Assembly (NCBI GenBank): GCA_036346225.1
Contig: JARFIW010001215.1
Coordinates: 8,322,501 to 8,386,500, forward strand
From: Platerodrilus igneus
Lineage: Eukaryota; Arthropoda; Insecta; Coleoptera; Lycidae
Direction of reading: 5' to 3'
Length of the DNA: 64,000 nt
Positions 44,753 to 56,433 of the stretch are shown in pieces. Position 1 is the stretch's first letter, and each line of letters begins with the position of its first letter. A program made the position numbers and the translations under genes. The notes under the pieces are model-generated. The model ran no database searches. It saw nothing but the letters and a program-made list of their open reading frames with translations, and was not told where the DNA came from.

Positions 44753-46362
44753 TGTTATGTAAAGGGGGGGGGTACAAGGCTTCTAAGGGTAGATTTGTGT
44801 TAAAAAGGGTGTATGCCAAACGACATAATTCATATATCAGATCCAGTAAGTTAAAAAAACTATATTTTGCTGTACTTTACATATGCTAAAGTATGTACCA
44901 TTTTAGTTTGAAACGCATGTGCCAAAGGTAAACAAAATGACTTTATGACGTTGATACAATGCACGGTACTTGAGGTTTTATACTGAGTTGATATTTTATA
45001 AGCCATTGAAAGTACATTTGCCGTCGGAATACCGGACGCGTCTATGGATATCTACAATCAACCAAGCGTCCAGGTCTTGTGTAAATATTTTGGCTTTTCA
45101 TTTAAATAGAATCAACTTTGGACGAATTGTAAAATCAAAATTATAAGTGAATAGAAATATAAAATATTATTGGAGAATTGTGAAGTGTTTAGGACCAATG
45201 GTAGAAATTATGAATGTATATAAAGACTATAGTGAAGGTATTTTGGACACTTGAGTAAAGACGAATTGTTATTGGATATTGTATGCGTTTAAAAATGTAA
45301 TTAAGTAAGCTGATGTTGTTATGCTTATTGCTTAGCGAAGTAAATAAAGGGGATTCTTTTTCGATTATATTCAGTATAAAGACGTGTTTTGCAAACCTGC
45401 GTTAAAAGTCTTATAATAATTTGATGAAATAAATGTTTTTTGAGTTAAATAGTCTGATTTAATCAAGTGAAAGTACAAGAAGCATCGGTAGTATAAAAGC
45501 GACGAGTATAGAAAAATATTTAGAGTGGTTAATAGTGCGACGGGAAAGCGACGATTTAGATAGGTTTGAACGAGATTGGTATTGGATTTGGGACGATTGG
45601 TTAAACGACAGCAGGAGATTCGAATTAAAGGCAGTAGGGCATAGAGTGGATACTGAAGGAATAGCAGGGAATAGGTTGATTTGGAACAGTACGGCAGGAT
45701 AGATTGGAGATTGGATACGGAAATGCGAGAGGACTGATTGGAGCTCGAAGAAGGAAGACAGGAGAGCAGCATATTACAAGGAAGAATTAATGCAGGGGAA
45801 GTAGATACAACGGTTTATTCAAAATTCTAAAATTAGGGTAAATTATTTCAGATTTGGGGTCAGCAAAATTGTTAAGAACACCTGGAGGCGATACGCAAGT
45901 GAACAGCGATTGTGAATCCTTGTGAAGGTGCGTACGGTGAATACGATCTAGAGCCAGAAACATTTAAAGAAGGCATTCATCGCAGTATAATTCAGGTAAG
46001 TACCGTGTAATATCTTAAAACGTCAAAATTAAAGTCAGAAATTGTATACATAAATTAATTTGGCACCAAGCAACATTGATCAGTAAAATTTGGCATATAC
46101 AGTAAATAATTCCATATTAAAAAAGTGGTAAAACAAACGAGTGTGCAGTTTGGTTGGGCAGTGCACATCTACTCACGATTGAACCCACGGTGAGTTGGTG
46201 AACGCCCTGAGATAAAGGTTTCATATAGTCGAGGCATAAAAATAGAGTGAACAGTAAATAGATAACCAACCAAACTTTGCTAAAAGCACATCATATAGAA
46301 GTCATATTATTGAATACTAAAAAGTAGGGGCGACGACAAAAGTCGTGTATCAGAATTTATAA
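44753..46362 (+). mobile_element. LTR 3 (3' LTR of copy B)
   Basis: It begins TGTTATGTAAAGG after CAGTGGGGCCAA (possible polypurine tract) and ends near CAGAATTTATA before a TA run. It carries one insertion absent from LTR 2 (CACCAAGCAACATTGATCAG near 46063) and otherwise differs mainly in homopolymer length. The long minus-strand frames inside LTRs 2 and 3 lack domains. The ends do not show a clean TG...CA pair. Confidence 0.75.
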
Positions 46363-46374
46363 TATATATATATT

Positions 46375-47207
46375 ATATATCGAGAACTGACAGCACTAGT
46401 GTTGCTAGGTGCGATCTGACGTCTCCAACTAAAGTTTAACATTTTTGACGGTTTACATACTTATAACGTTTTGCCATATGAATGCCAAAAGTGGAATTAA
46501 CTCGTGAACATTTTCGTGCGATGATTTTTTACAATTTCTAACGTGGATTATCTCCACAACAGTGCCTGAATCAACTTATTTCGACTTTTGGAGAAGAATC
46601 TCAAACAAGAACCGCTGCATATCGTTGGTATAGTGAATTCAATCGTGGTCGTAGTTTGCTAGCGGATGAATTTAAGGAAGGTCATCCAAAATCGGCATTT
46701 CAAAGTAAATGGTTGCCTGTTTTTTTGGAATAAATCGAGAGGATCGTAGAACAGTTAATTATGCTTGGTATACAACCATTTGTTTGCTACAAGTTTTTGG
46801 AGAAATAAGACAAGTAAACCAATGACGCCGAATCATTCTTATATGACAATGCGAGCTCTCACACATCGGTTCAAACAAATGACTATTTGAGCACTCAGAA
46901 CATCGAACTGTTGGATCATCCGCCGTATGGTCCTGATTTGGCACCTAATGATATCTTTTTGTTCCCACACGTGAAGAACAAACTGCGTGGGCAACGATTT
47001 TCGACACCGAAAGAGGCAGTTAATGCGTTGAAAAACCATATTCTAGAGATCTCAATTGGAATGGAAAAAATACCATGAAAATTGGTTTCAATGTATGCAA
47101 AAGTGTATCAATCATCGTGGAGAATATTTTGAAAAGCAGTAAAGAAGTGTTCACACCTTAAGTTTTGTTTTTGTTACCGATTTTCGATTCATATCGAGCA
47201 CCCTTCG
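46375..47207 (+). pseudogene. Mariner transposase remnant with right terminal repeat
   Basis: ATG at 46482. The N-terminal DNA-binding part reads LTREHFRAMIFYNF, QQCLNQLISTFGEES and AAYRWYSEFNRGRS, with a stop near residue 20. About one third of the gene, including the first catalytic Asp, is missing after DEFKEGHPKS. The C-terminal part resumes with LYDNASSHTS (second Asp), YGPDLAPNDIFLFP (third Asp) and RFSTPKEAVNALK. The stop is at 47159-47161. The right inverted repeat is 47191-47207, then target TA. The left terminus is absent here and appears at 32470. About 680 bp remain of a usual coding length near 1,040 bp. Confidence 0.85.
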
Positions 47208-47209
47208 TA

Positions 47210-47671
47210 TACTAACTGTTTTATTTGAAATTATATTGTATAGAAACAAAAAAAAAATTATCATGCTTAATTAAGAATAATTATTTGTGAAATCTATTTT
47301 AAAAGGTGCGTTTTTCTTACCTATTTAATTTTATAGCTAGCATAAGGTACTCGAATTACAACACTTTTATTCTAAAGTAAAATTTAATAATGAATCATTG
47401 TTTGCTATTAAACAGTATGGCGCATTTTTGTCAGTACCACAAACGATACTCCAAACTGAAGGATAACAATGTTCATAGTGTTGAGTTATACCTAGCGCCC
47501 CAGCAGGTCAACTTGGTAAGTTTCCGTTTGCCAAGGTGCCATGTGAAGTTACTTAAACTGTGAATTACGTTTTAAATAAATTATCAGTTTTCAATGTATA
47601 AACCTTTAGGACTTACAGTATTTTCAAAATATCAAGGCATTGTTTATATTCCTAACATCCTTTTATTTTAG
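47210..47671 (+). other. Intron 3, distal part
   Basis: Non-coding before the acceptor CCTTTTATTTTAG at 47671. A short frame at about 47390-47518 ends at a good donor-like GTAAGT, but its phase does not fit the neighbouring exons. Confidence 0.5.
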
Positions 47672-48023
47672 CATATTTAAAGGTTGGTGAACCTCAATAT
47701 TTATCAAGCTCTAATAACACATGGATCTTCATAGGAGTGGCACTTACAATTCTGTTTACTCTTCTGTTACTAGTAGCTTTACTAACACTTGCGTTAAGCA
47801 AGCGCAACCAAAAACCACAAAAATCACAGCCTACTCGTAAGGACGTTGGTATTACCCATCACGACTCATTTATTTCACATGAAATCGAAAAGGGTAATCA
47901 ATCAGCAAAGCAAAATCTATCACCAACTTATATAAACTTCCGATCACAACCTTCCAATTGTACTTTAAAAAGTGGAGCTGTTTTGAGCAGGCCTTCCAGC
48001 ACATCTAGTTCTAGTTCATTTAG
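47672..48023 (+). CDS. KIAA1549-like gene, exon 4 (transmembrane segment)
   Basis: The exon begins by completing Pro with CA and ends with AG of the next codon (donor AG|GTAATT). It encodes about 117 residues: a short ectodomain end (YLKVGEPQYLSSSNNT), a single hydrophobic helix WIFIGVALTILFTLLLLVALLTLAL, then a basic stop-transfer SKRNQK and a serine-rich cytoplasmic stretch. The topology is therefore type I with the N-terminus outside, provided an upstream signal peptide exists. The AEP-YL junction and the position of the helix after L-G-Y-P fit the KIAA1549 family. Confidence 0.88.
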
Positions 48024-48072
48024 GTAATTTGAAATCTTTAACTAGGGTGTAATTAATTTAACCTATTTTTAG

Positions 48073-48342
48073 TATAACAAGTTTAGATCTCACTCCGTTA
48101 ATGAAGGAAAAACAGCAACATACTCCACCTAGAAATGTACTACCAAGACCTCGAGCTGCCTTAAATAAAACAGCGCCAATGAAACATGGAAGTAGGACTA
48201 GTCTAATTGTAGATAGCGACAGTAGTAGAAGCGATCAAACTCGACAAAGTTCAGCCGATACTATACTTATAAAAAATTATGATCCAGGTATAGTAAGTCC
48301 AAAATCGTATTTGTCGATGCCATCTGTGAAATCTTTTCCAAG
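48073..48342 (+). CDS. KIAA1549-like gene, exon 5 (cytoplasmic tail)
   Basis: Preceded by a 49-bp intron. The acceptor is CTATTTTTAG and the donor CCAAG|GTACAA. It encodes about 90 residues, polar and serine-rich, low complexity, with basic patches (PRNVLPRPRAAL) and a run of phospho-acceptor-like serines (VDSDSSRSDQTRQSS). No catalytic domain. Both borders leave two bases, consistent with exons 4 and 6. Confidence 0.82.
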
Positions 48343-48389
48343 GTACAATTAGTTTTACGTCAGGAAAACATTTAACATAATTCTTTTAG

Positions 48390-48589
48390 AGGAAGTATTC
48401 CTGAACCTTTAAACAAAGTATTAGAACCTGTAAGTGTTTTACACTTGGATATTATAGATGACGAAGTTGACCATCGACGTGCAACTAAAAAACCCTTGTT
48501 TATACGACATGGTAGTTTAAATGCCGTTGAAGATCCTGGAGTGATTGGACCAGTTGTTTGGAGTGAACATTGCAAAAGGTTGCAACATG
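48390..48589 (+). CDS. KIAA1549-like gene, exon 6 (cytoplasmic tail)
   Basis: Preceded by a 47-bp intron. The acceptor is AATTCTTTTAG and the donor CATG|GTAAGT. It encodes about 67 residues ending PGVIGPVVWSEHCKRLQH. The G-P-x-x-W-x-x-H-C motif is, to my recollection, conserved in the tail of KIAA1549-type proteins. One base carries over into exon 7, 12.4 kb away. Confidence 0.85.
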
Positions 48590-48802
48590 GTAAGTATCTT
48601 GACTTGCTATAGGGCTCTACAAATGAGATAAACGAACAAAAAAATCAATAATTCCAACTCAAGCTCGACGTTTCTACAATTTTATCAGTTGTAAAGTGAA
48701 ATGAATGTTTGACTTTATATCGAAGTTTCATCAAATGGTATATCCAAAAAATGTTTTACCACTTTTTAAACAAGCGCAGGTGTTGAACAATTTTATCAAT
48801 GA

Positions 48803-48879
48803 ATAAAGAGTGTTAGCCACTGCATGTACGATGAAGATTGTAATCTTCATCGTACATGCACTTGCCTAACACTCTTTAT
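48803..48879. repeat. Near-perfect palindrome with about 38-bp arms
   Basis: Arms 48803-48839 and 48842-48879 are separated by GT. 19 bp next to the centre (TGCATGTACGATGAAGATT) and 14 outer bp (ATAAAGAGTGTTAG) are exactly complementary. A 4-versus-5-base mismatch lies between. It is in the intron 214 bp after exon 6. Confidence 0.9.
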
Positions 48880-48992
48880 ATGTTGTCTTTATGTATGAAA
48901 CTCAGACCACTCTTTTTAAAAACTTTGTCAATAAAACAAGCAACCTTAAAGTTGGACATATAGTTTTTAAATCGTTCTCTAACCAAATAGGT

Positions 48993-50917
48993 TGTAAGTG
49001 TAATAAAAAACGGGGTAATTAAAAACTTTTTGTAAGTTTATTACCCTTTATCCTCGTGACTATCAGCTATATACTAAAACTCTCTATTTTTAATCTGATG
49101 TCACTAGGTCGAGATTTTCTTCTTTAGACTCCAAGCCCAGGGTAGTGTCAGATGGAAAACGGCTTTAGACAAAGAAAACTCTTAGGGTTAAACGGCTAGT
49201 AGAGTGTTAGCTCTGGGTAGATCATGAGCATGGGTCATGGGTGGATAATCGACCAAAAATATTTTTAATAGGCGCCACCGTATTTTTAATACAAGTGCCA
49301 ACAAAATTTAACTGTGTTTGTATAAGGGAATGCGGAAACCTTATCTTAACACCACTATCATAGCCATAAAATTTGAATTTCACTCTTTATCACACACTTA
49401 CCAAAACCTCAACCACCAGATGTGAAACAGTTGTCTCAGCTTTACCTGTGAACAAACAAAAACACCACATGGACACTATTTGTGTCTTCAAAAGCATATG
49501 CCAAAAATAGAATAAATGAATTTAAACATCTGTGAAATACTAAAGGATTCATTTTCATTACTCTGTCTTTTACTTAAGGAGGATTTGCTCTAGTTTTCTC
49601 TTTCTTAATTTAAATGTAGAATAATAAAACTTCATTCAAATGAAACAAAATGAATTCTATTCATATGTAGAAATCGGATATATATACATGTGACTGCAAT
49701 ATATATGCTTACTATCTTGTCATTAATTTTTTTATAAAAGAATTTTAGTGAAGTTTAACCTTCTAAATAAATATTTATAAATTAATCATTTCTATAAAAT
49801 TTTAGTTTAAGCAAACATATCATAATTTATTTGTTCATATCACAAGATTTTATTTTTACTATAATCATTGAAGCGCTTCATTGACCATTTACAACAAAGA
49901 TTGATCATCAGAAAAATAGCGATCATAAAATGCAACTACTCAAATTTAACTATAATCTACAAAAAAATATACGCGAATTTCAGCACCAATAAAAAGCTTT
50001 TACATGACCTGAATGTTTTTAAGCAAAATGTGAAAATTAAATCAAGACTGCATCTGGCGTCTAGATTAGGAAACAGAATCTATACTATTTTTTATCTGAC
50101 ACAAGTTGTCATTCTAAATATCTTGACACACATTGAATGCGTGTACAAGTAACTGATAAACTAAAAATTTATTCGGTGTGTTATTAACTTTAAAAAACTA
50201 CTTTAAATTTGTGTTATTCTAATAATCAACGTAGGAGATCTTATAATAATTTATAATACTTTCAAAGTTACGGAAAGTTTCAAACACTCACGTGTATCCA
50301 AATAAATTGCAGGTGCAAAATCATGACGTCAGCTGTTGTATTTTTCCAGCGTATTAATCATCTGTAAGTTTGAAGTACCAAGATTCTTTGTTGAATAAAC
50401 CATTTCTATGCGGCGTATTAAATAGATAGAACGAAACCATAACTGCCTGCTTTAAATTACTGCGACGAAAATTTATTATAATTTAACATTGAAAATTGTT
50501 GTTGTAGATATGTCCATTAGATATTGCACTAAAGTGAAATATATTAGTTTAATTTATAATATTAATCTATACCAACTGTCTTAAATGATGTATATTATTG
50601 TTCCATGTTCTCAACTCAAGTTCTTCTTTCTGACTCTATTAGACGCCTCGTGTTTTAGTCGAGCCATCTTGACTTTTATCTCTAGTCTACAAAAAGCGAC
50701 TTGATTCTTCGACGTTGGAAACAAAAGTGCTCATAATTAACTGGACTACGCTTGGCAACAAGCCACAGAATATAAATCTCCTAGATTCTATGTGTTATTG
50801 GGAATATTATACTTTACTTTTTATTGGCTGAATATTTACGAATTAAATGCTTTAAAATTTATCTGTTTTATTATTAATCTATTAAGCTTGGTGTAACAAG
50901 AAAAAAAATACGTTACA
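48993..50917 (-). repeat. 3' LTR of the minus-strand element (1,925 bp)
   Basis: Differs from the other LTR mostly in homopolymer lengths, with very few substitutions (for example T versus C near 49017). A 94-codon frame at 49868-50152 on the plus strand (antisense to the element) is identical in both LTRs but shows no domain. Confidence 0.9.
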
Positions 50918-52064
50918 CAGCCTCTTCCCAAGAGAAAAAATTCGAGGTATGGAAGAATTTTTTCTAAAAAAATTTTTGACTGAAACTTCAAAATTACTCT
51001 CATTAACTGTATAAACCTCTAACAACTCACAACAAAACAGCACAAACTTTAACTATAACTAACGATGAGTTTAACAAAAAAATCAGAATCATTCACTAAT
51101 TGATATGGGGGAATATTAATGCATGGGATTGAGTGATTAGTAACTGCGCGTACTACACGCCTATAAAGGGACAAATTCGGGAAGTCATAATCAGTATATA
51201 CGTCAATCAGTTAAGAATATTTAGGGGAATCTAACACTCAGTGGATGCATTTCATCTATAGTTACAAACGCAACAACCATATCAAAATAAAAAGATTTTA
51301 CCTGAAGCGAAAATATTTTTCTATAAATTAGAACTGTAATAAACAAAATCGAATGTATAACAAAATTACTATTAAACAAAAATCTGTACAACGAATACTC
51401 TTCTCTAATTTACTATATCTGTCTTAAGGATTTATGTACATAACTTTCTAAGTGCTAATTACATTTAAACTAATCGATGAATTTAACAAGTACCAAAAGC
51501 TGTTATTTACGAAGTCCATTCACCAAACAAATCTCCAATACTCGAGAAACAGACAAAGTATTAACAATACTTATTCATCAACAAGATACCTTTGATCTTT
51601 GAGTGAGCACCTCACAACATTATCTGTACGACTACTATGCTACAGACTCAACTATATCTCTCAAAATTCTACAACATCAGTGATTCATCACCAAAGAACT
51701 CCAAAACCACTAATAAATCATACGTTGAGCCTACTGGGAGACATCCACCAGCAACTCACAAAAAAAACTCTTCATGAACTCTCTTAGCTCATGTACACTC
51801 TCAATAAAAATAAGCACATCAGGCCTAGTCTCAAACTACTAAACCAAAACTCAAGCATTCCTTTAATGCTTAATACTCTATCACACTCTAACTATATAAC
51901 TATACTCAACACTTTACTAAACACTCTCTATACTCTATCATGTACCTCATAACTGAATACGCACCTCTTCACCGAATACATATTCATCTCTATATACCTG
52001 CAACATCTCTAAGCATATGCTGCACTCTCAAACACCTCAAAAATATATCATCATTCAAAATCCA

Positions 52065-52160
52065 TAAACATATCCTTGTCGTCATCAAAATTATCATTTA
52101 ACACATCTTTGTCGTCATCAAAATTATCATTTAACACATCTTTGTCGTCATTTAACACAT
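52065..52160. repeat. Short tandem repeat in the element interior
   Basis: Three units of ATTTAACACATCTTTGTCGTC with intervening ATCAAAATTATC (period about 36 bp), the last unit shortened. Non-coding. Confidence 0.7.
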
Positions 52161-52557
52161 GCAACATCTAAATCAACAAACATATTAAGCTCTATTACTA
52201 CTAAAACAAAATTACTTTAAACAAACCAAAAAATTTCACTAACTTTAATCTTGTCCTACTTAAGAATTTAAAACATGGACCAAAAAGAATTACTACTGAC
52301 ATCAACTATAATTAGAAGTACTTAAGGATCAGAAACATTCTTAACATCTTCATTTTCACCTTCATCTGTCGCAGAATTATCGATACTAAACATTTTCTTA
52401 GACTTAAATTTGAAGATACGGATAAATGAAAAGGGGAATTTGAATACGAAATTATTTTCTACTTTACTTCATGATAACTATTAATAAATGTTCTGGTACA
52501 CGCTTACTCTACCCATAATCAAACTGTCGATATAAACTAAAGTGCTTCACAACGCAT

Positions 52558-52860
52558 AAATTTGCTAGTATGACAAGCTCCTCTATGAGCCTCACCTAGA
52601 CTTATAAACAAAATTGCTAGAATGACAAACTCTTCTCTGAGTCTCATCTAGACTGACAAACTAAATAAGCAAAACGAATCACATCATAACCGACTTCAAA
52701 TAATCTCAAGTGACGATGCCAAAACTGCTAAAGCGACAAACTTACCACGACCCTCGCATAGACTGACATAACGCTGAGCGACCAACCCTTCCGGAGTTTC
52801 GTCTAGACTAACATAACGCTACACGATGAACCACAACAAGTCTCGCTTAGATCTAATTTA
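52558..52860 (-). repeat. Degenerate tandem motif shared with 6560-6780
   Basis: Four or five diverged units of about 60-90 bp with GCTARARYGACAAAC and TCTAGACTGACATAACGCT strings. The same motifs occur in the core at 6457-7978, linking the two elements. Confidence 0.55.
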
Positions 52861-53369
52861 ACTCAACATACTACGTTGTAACGCGACCATAAAAATTGCT
52901 ACTCAAAACCAATCAAACTAAACCAAAACGTGCTCATGCACAAGAGCAATCTTCAAACTATATTTCAACAGTAAAAACTAGTGTACCATTAATCGAACAA
53001 CTAATATAACTAATAAGACTGAAAGATGAATCTATTATCGATGAAATACATACAAAATCAAACAAACTCGTAATATCCATATCAAATAACTTTATCATTT
53101 TATCTAGAAACAGGAATTTCGCTACTCATTTTTAAGTAAATGTACGATGCTATAAGTTTCTGCCATAATTAAATATCTGTATATCTCTAACGTAACTCAA
53201 TTATAAAATTTTTGAAGATGAAATCTCAAACAAACGAATGTCCTAACTATATAAAGAAGAACCCACTATAAACTGTAACAAACTTTAACAAAAATGAAAC
53301 TAAAAGAAGACGTTACTAATATCAAAGCAAACCTCAGTCGGTGAATATAAGTGTGATGAAAATAACTAC

Positions 53370-53503
53370 TAAATGTTCCAGCCTCTAAGTGAAATTATTC
53401 GAGCCTCTAACTGAATTTATTCGAGCCTCTAACTGAAATTCCAGCCTCTAAATGAATTTCCAGCCTCTAAATGAAATTATTCGAGCCTCTAACTGAAATT
53501 CCA
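53370..53503 (-). repeat. Tandem repeat beside the primer-binding site
   Basis: Units of CCAGCCTCTAAATGAAATT and ATTCGAGCCTCTAACTGAA (17-20 bp subunits) run up to the primer site at 53504. A tandem-repeat leader also occurs next to the gag fragment at 25141-25327. Confidence 0.8.
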
Positions 53504-53521
53504 GCCCCACGTTGGGCGCCA
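53504..53521 (-). promoter_or_regulatory. Primer-binding site, tRNA-Lys type
   Basis: TGGCGCCCAACGTGGGGC on the minus strand, directly inside the 5' LTR. This 18-mer is the well-known complement of tRNA-Lys1,2 used by several retroelements. Confidence 0.85.
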
Positions 53522-53522
53522 G

Positions 53523-55454
53523 TGTAAGTGTAATAAAAAACGGGGCAATTAAAAACTTTTTGTAAGTTTATTACCCTTTATCCTCGTGACTATCAGCTAT
53601 ATACTAAAACTCTCTATTTTTAATCTGATGTCACTAGGTCGAGATTTTCTTCTTTAGACTCCAAGCCCAGGGTAGTGTCAGATGGAAAACGGCTTTAGAC
53701 AAAGAAAACTCTTAGGGGTTAAACGGCTAGTAGAGTGTTAGCTCTGGGTAGATCATGAGCATGGGTCATGGGTGGATAATCGACCAAAAATATTTTTAAT
53801 AGGCGCCACCGTATTTTTTAATACAAGTGCCAACAAAATTTAACTGTGTTTGTATAAGGGGAATGCGGAAACCTTATCTTAACACCACTATCATAGCCAT
53901 AAAATTTGAATTTCACTCTTTATCACACACTTACCAAAACCTCAACCACCAGATGTGAAACAGTTGTCTCAGCTTTACCTGTGAACAAACAAAAACACCA
54001 CATGGACACTATTTGTGTCTTCAAAAGCATATGCCAAAAATAGAATAAATGAATTTAAACATCTGTGAAATACTAAAGGGATTCATTTTCATTACTCTGT
54101 CTTTTTACTTAAGGAGGATTTGCTCTAGTTTTCTCTTTCTTAATTTAAATGTAGAATAATAAAACTTCATTCAAATGAAACAAAATGAATTCTATTCATA
54201 TGTAGAAATCGGATATATATACATGTGACTGCAATATATATGCTTACTATCTTGTCATTAATTTTTTTTTTATAAAAAGAATTTTAGTGAAGTTTAACCT
54301 TCTAAATAAATATTTATAAATTAATCATTTCTATAAAATTTTAGTTTAAGCAAACATATCATAATTTATTTGTTCATATCACAAGATTTTATTTTTACTA
54401 TAATCATTGAAGCGCTTCATTGACCATTTACAACAAAGATTGATCATCAGAAAAATAGCGATCATAAAATGCAACTACTCAAATTTAACTATAATCTACA
54501 AAAAAATATACGCGAATTTCAGCACCAATAAAAAGCTTTTACATGACCTGAATGTTTTTAAGCAAAATGTGAAAATTAAATCAAGACTGCATCTGGCGTC
54601 TAGATTAGGAAACAGAATCTATACTATTTTTTATCTGACACAAGTTGTCATTCTAAATATCTTGACACACATTGAATGCGTGTACAAGTAACTGATAAAC
54701 TAAAATTTATTCGGTGTGTTATTAACTTTAAAAACTACTTTAAATTTGTGTTATTCTAATAATCAACGTAGGAGATCTTATAATAATTTATAATACTTTC
54801 AAAGTTACGGAAAGTTTCAAACACTCACGTGTATCCAAATAAATTGCAGGTGCAAAATCATGACGTCAGCTGTTGTATTTTTCCAGCGTATTAATCATCT
54901 GTAAGTTTGAAGTACCAAGATTCTTTGTTGAATAAACCATTTCTATGCGGCGTATTAAATAGATAGAACGAAACCATAACTGCCTGCTTTAAATTACTGC
55001 GACGAAAATTTATTATAATTTAACATTGAAAATTGTTGTTGTAGATATGTCCATTAGATATTGCACTAAAGTGAAATATATTAGTTTAATTTATAATATT
55101 AATCTATACCAACTGTCTTAAATGATGTATATTATTGTTCCATGTTCTCAACTCAAGTTCTTCTTTCTGACTCTATTAGACGCCTCGTGTTTTAGTCGAG
55201 CCATCTTGACTTTTATCTCTAGTCTACAAAAAGCGACTTGATTCTTCGACGTTGGAAACAAAAGTGCTCATAATTAACTGGACTACGCTTGGCAACAAGC
55301 CACAGAATATAAATCTCCTAGATTCTATGTGTTATTGGGAATATTATACTTTACTTTTTATTGGCTGAATATTTACGAATTAAATGCTTTAAAATTTATC
55401 TGTTTTATTATTAATCTATTAAGCTTGGTGTAACAAGAAAAAAAATACGTTACA
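53523..55454 (-). repeat. 5' LTR of the minus-strand element (1,932 bp)
   Basis: Partner of 48993-50917. It begins TGTAACGTATTTTT on the minus strand at 55454 and ends CTTACA at 53523. Confidence 0.9.
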
Positions 55455-55495
55455 AGGTGATACCTACGTTTGCAAGAGTTAAGTCGTTCAAGAAT

Positions 55496-55800
55496 GTACC
55501 TTTACATTTCACTTTCCAATGTTCCACTCGAAGGTACTACATTTGCCAGAAAACGATTTTTTACCTAAAAATTTTGAATTTTGCCAAATCCTTGCTATTC
55601 CAAGTAAATAAGGTAGGGATCTTTAACGTGCATGACAACACTTACACATGAGACCTACATTTTATCTCTCTTCCGAGCAAGGGCATATTTTTGTGAAAAA
55701 TGCTTGCCTAATATTTTTCAAGCGGTCCGTGTTGGGAATCGAAGCGAGGACCTTGGGATGAGCAGTCATACGTGAACCTGTCTGATCCATTTAGCCGCCC
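55496..55800 (-). mobile_element. tRNA-derived SINE S3, older copy
   Basis: Same family as S1 and S2 but with more substitutions. The 3' hairpin at about 55519-55548 has the inner stem weakened (CTCGAAGG). The body has CTTTAACGTGCATGACAAC. The head near 55730-55795 has a decayed B box. A possible 7-bp duplication CAAGAAT flanks it (55489-55495 and 55801-55807). It lies 35 bp from the end of the LTR element. Confidence 0.8.
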
Positions 55801-55807
55801 CAAGAAT

Positions 55808-56240
55808 CTAACTACCAATTTAAAAGAAGATTTACAACTAAGAATTTTTAAACAAGAACATCCAAGGCATGTAAATATTGATTAGGACCTATTAATTTTT
55901 GTATAGTAGATTATTATTAAACATCCCAGGTATTATTTGTAATAGCCTTTTAAGTGAGGTAAATAACATTGTGGACCATGTTGAATCTCTTAAATTCTAT
56001 AAACTAAATAAGGCATTTTCAGAATGGACATGCACTTTGAAGAAGTTCTAGAATACTAGAACGGATAGAATGGCTTGCGTGTTTCAGTGAGCTAAAATGC
56101 CGAACCATAGGTTTAACCAAATTAGTGGGGTCTTTATTGAGGAACCAGACTATCACAAGTCCGCAAAAGAGGACAGTAGCTCTTTTGGTATTTAGGACGG
56201 CAGAGACCTTAGAGATCAGTATGGCATTTTAAGTCACACT
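55808..56240. other. Stretch between SINE S3 and the RTE-like LINE
   Basis: The second half (from about 56090) may be 5' sequence of the RTE-like LINE, reading as broken protein-like frames. Otherwise nothing recognised. Confidence 0.3.
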
Positions 56241-56433
56241 ACTGCGATGTGGAAGGCAACAGGAAACCGCCAAGTACCTCCCAAGTACACAGCCTACCAA
56301 AATCATTTTACAAAATGATGGCATTATCTGGGGTAAAAGATTCTGGAGTTAAAATAGTCCGCTATTTGGATCTCCAGAAGAGGACTACTTCAGAGGATGT
56401 AATCGGCAAGTTAAATAAGAAGAAAAGAAGAAC

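Larger units (their letters stand above)
48993..55454 (-). mobile_element. Minus-strand LTR retrotransposon lacking pol, 4-bp target duplication
   Basis: The LTRs at 48993-50917 and 53523-55454 are nearly identical and have TGTAAC...CTTACA ends on the minus strand. The flanks both read AGGT (48989-48992 and 55455-55458), a 4-bp duplication as in Gypsy-type elements. On the minus strand the primer-binding site TGGCGCCCAACGTGGGGC (53521-53504, one base inside the LTR) matches the known site complementary to tRNA-Lys1,2. A polypurine tract CTTGGGAAGAGGCTG (about 50932-50918) precedes the 3' LTR. The 2.6-kb interior (50918-53522) holds no gag, protease or pol frame. The element resembles large retrotransposon derivatives that rely on helper proteins. 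It sits in intron 6, antisense to the gene. Confidence 0.9.

Noticed and set aside
47390..47518. Short plus-strand frame ending at a GTAAGT donor, between exons 3 and 4
   Set aside because: Exons 3 and 4 already join in phase (C + CA). This frame ends in phase 0 and every nearby acceptor that would fit leads to a stop.
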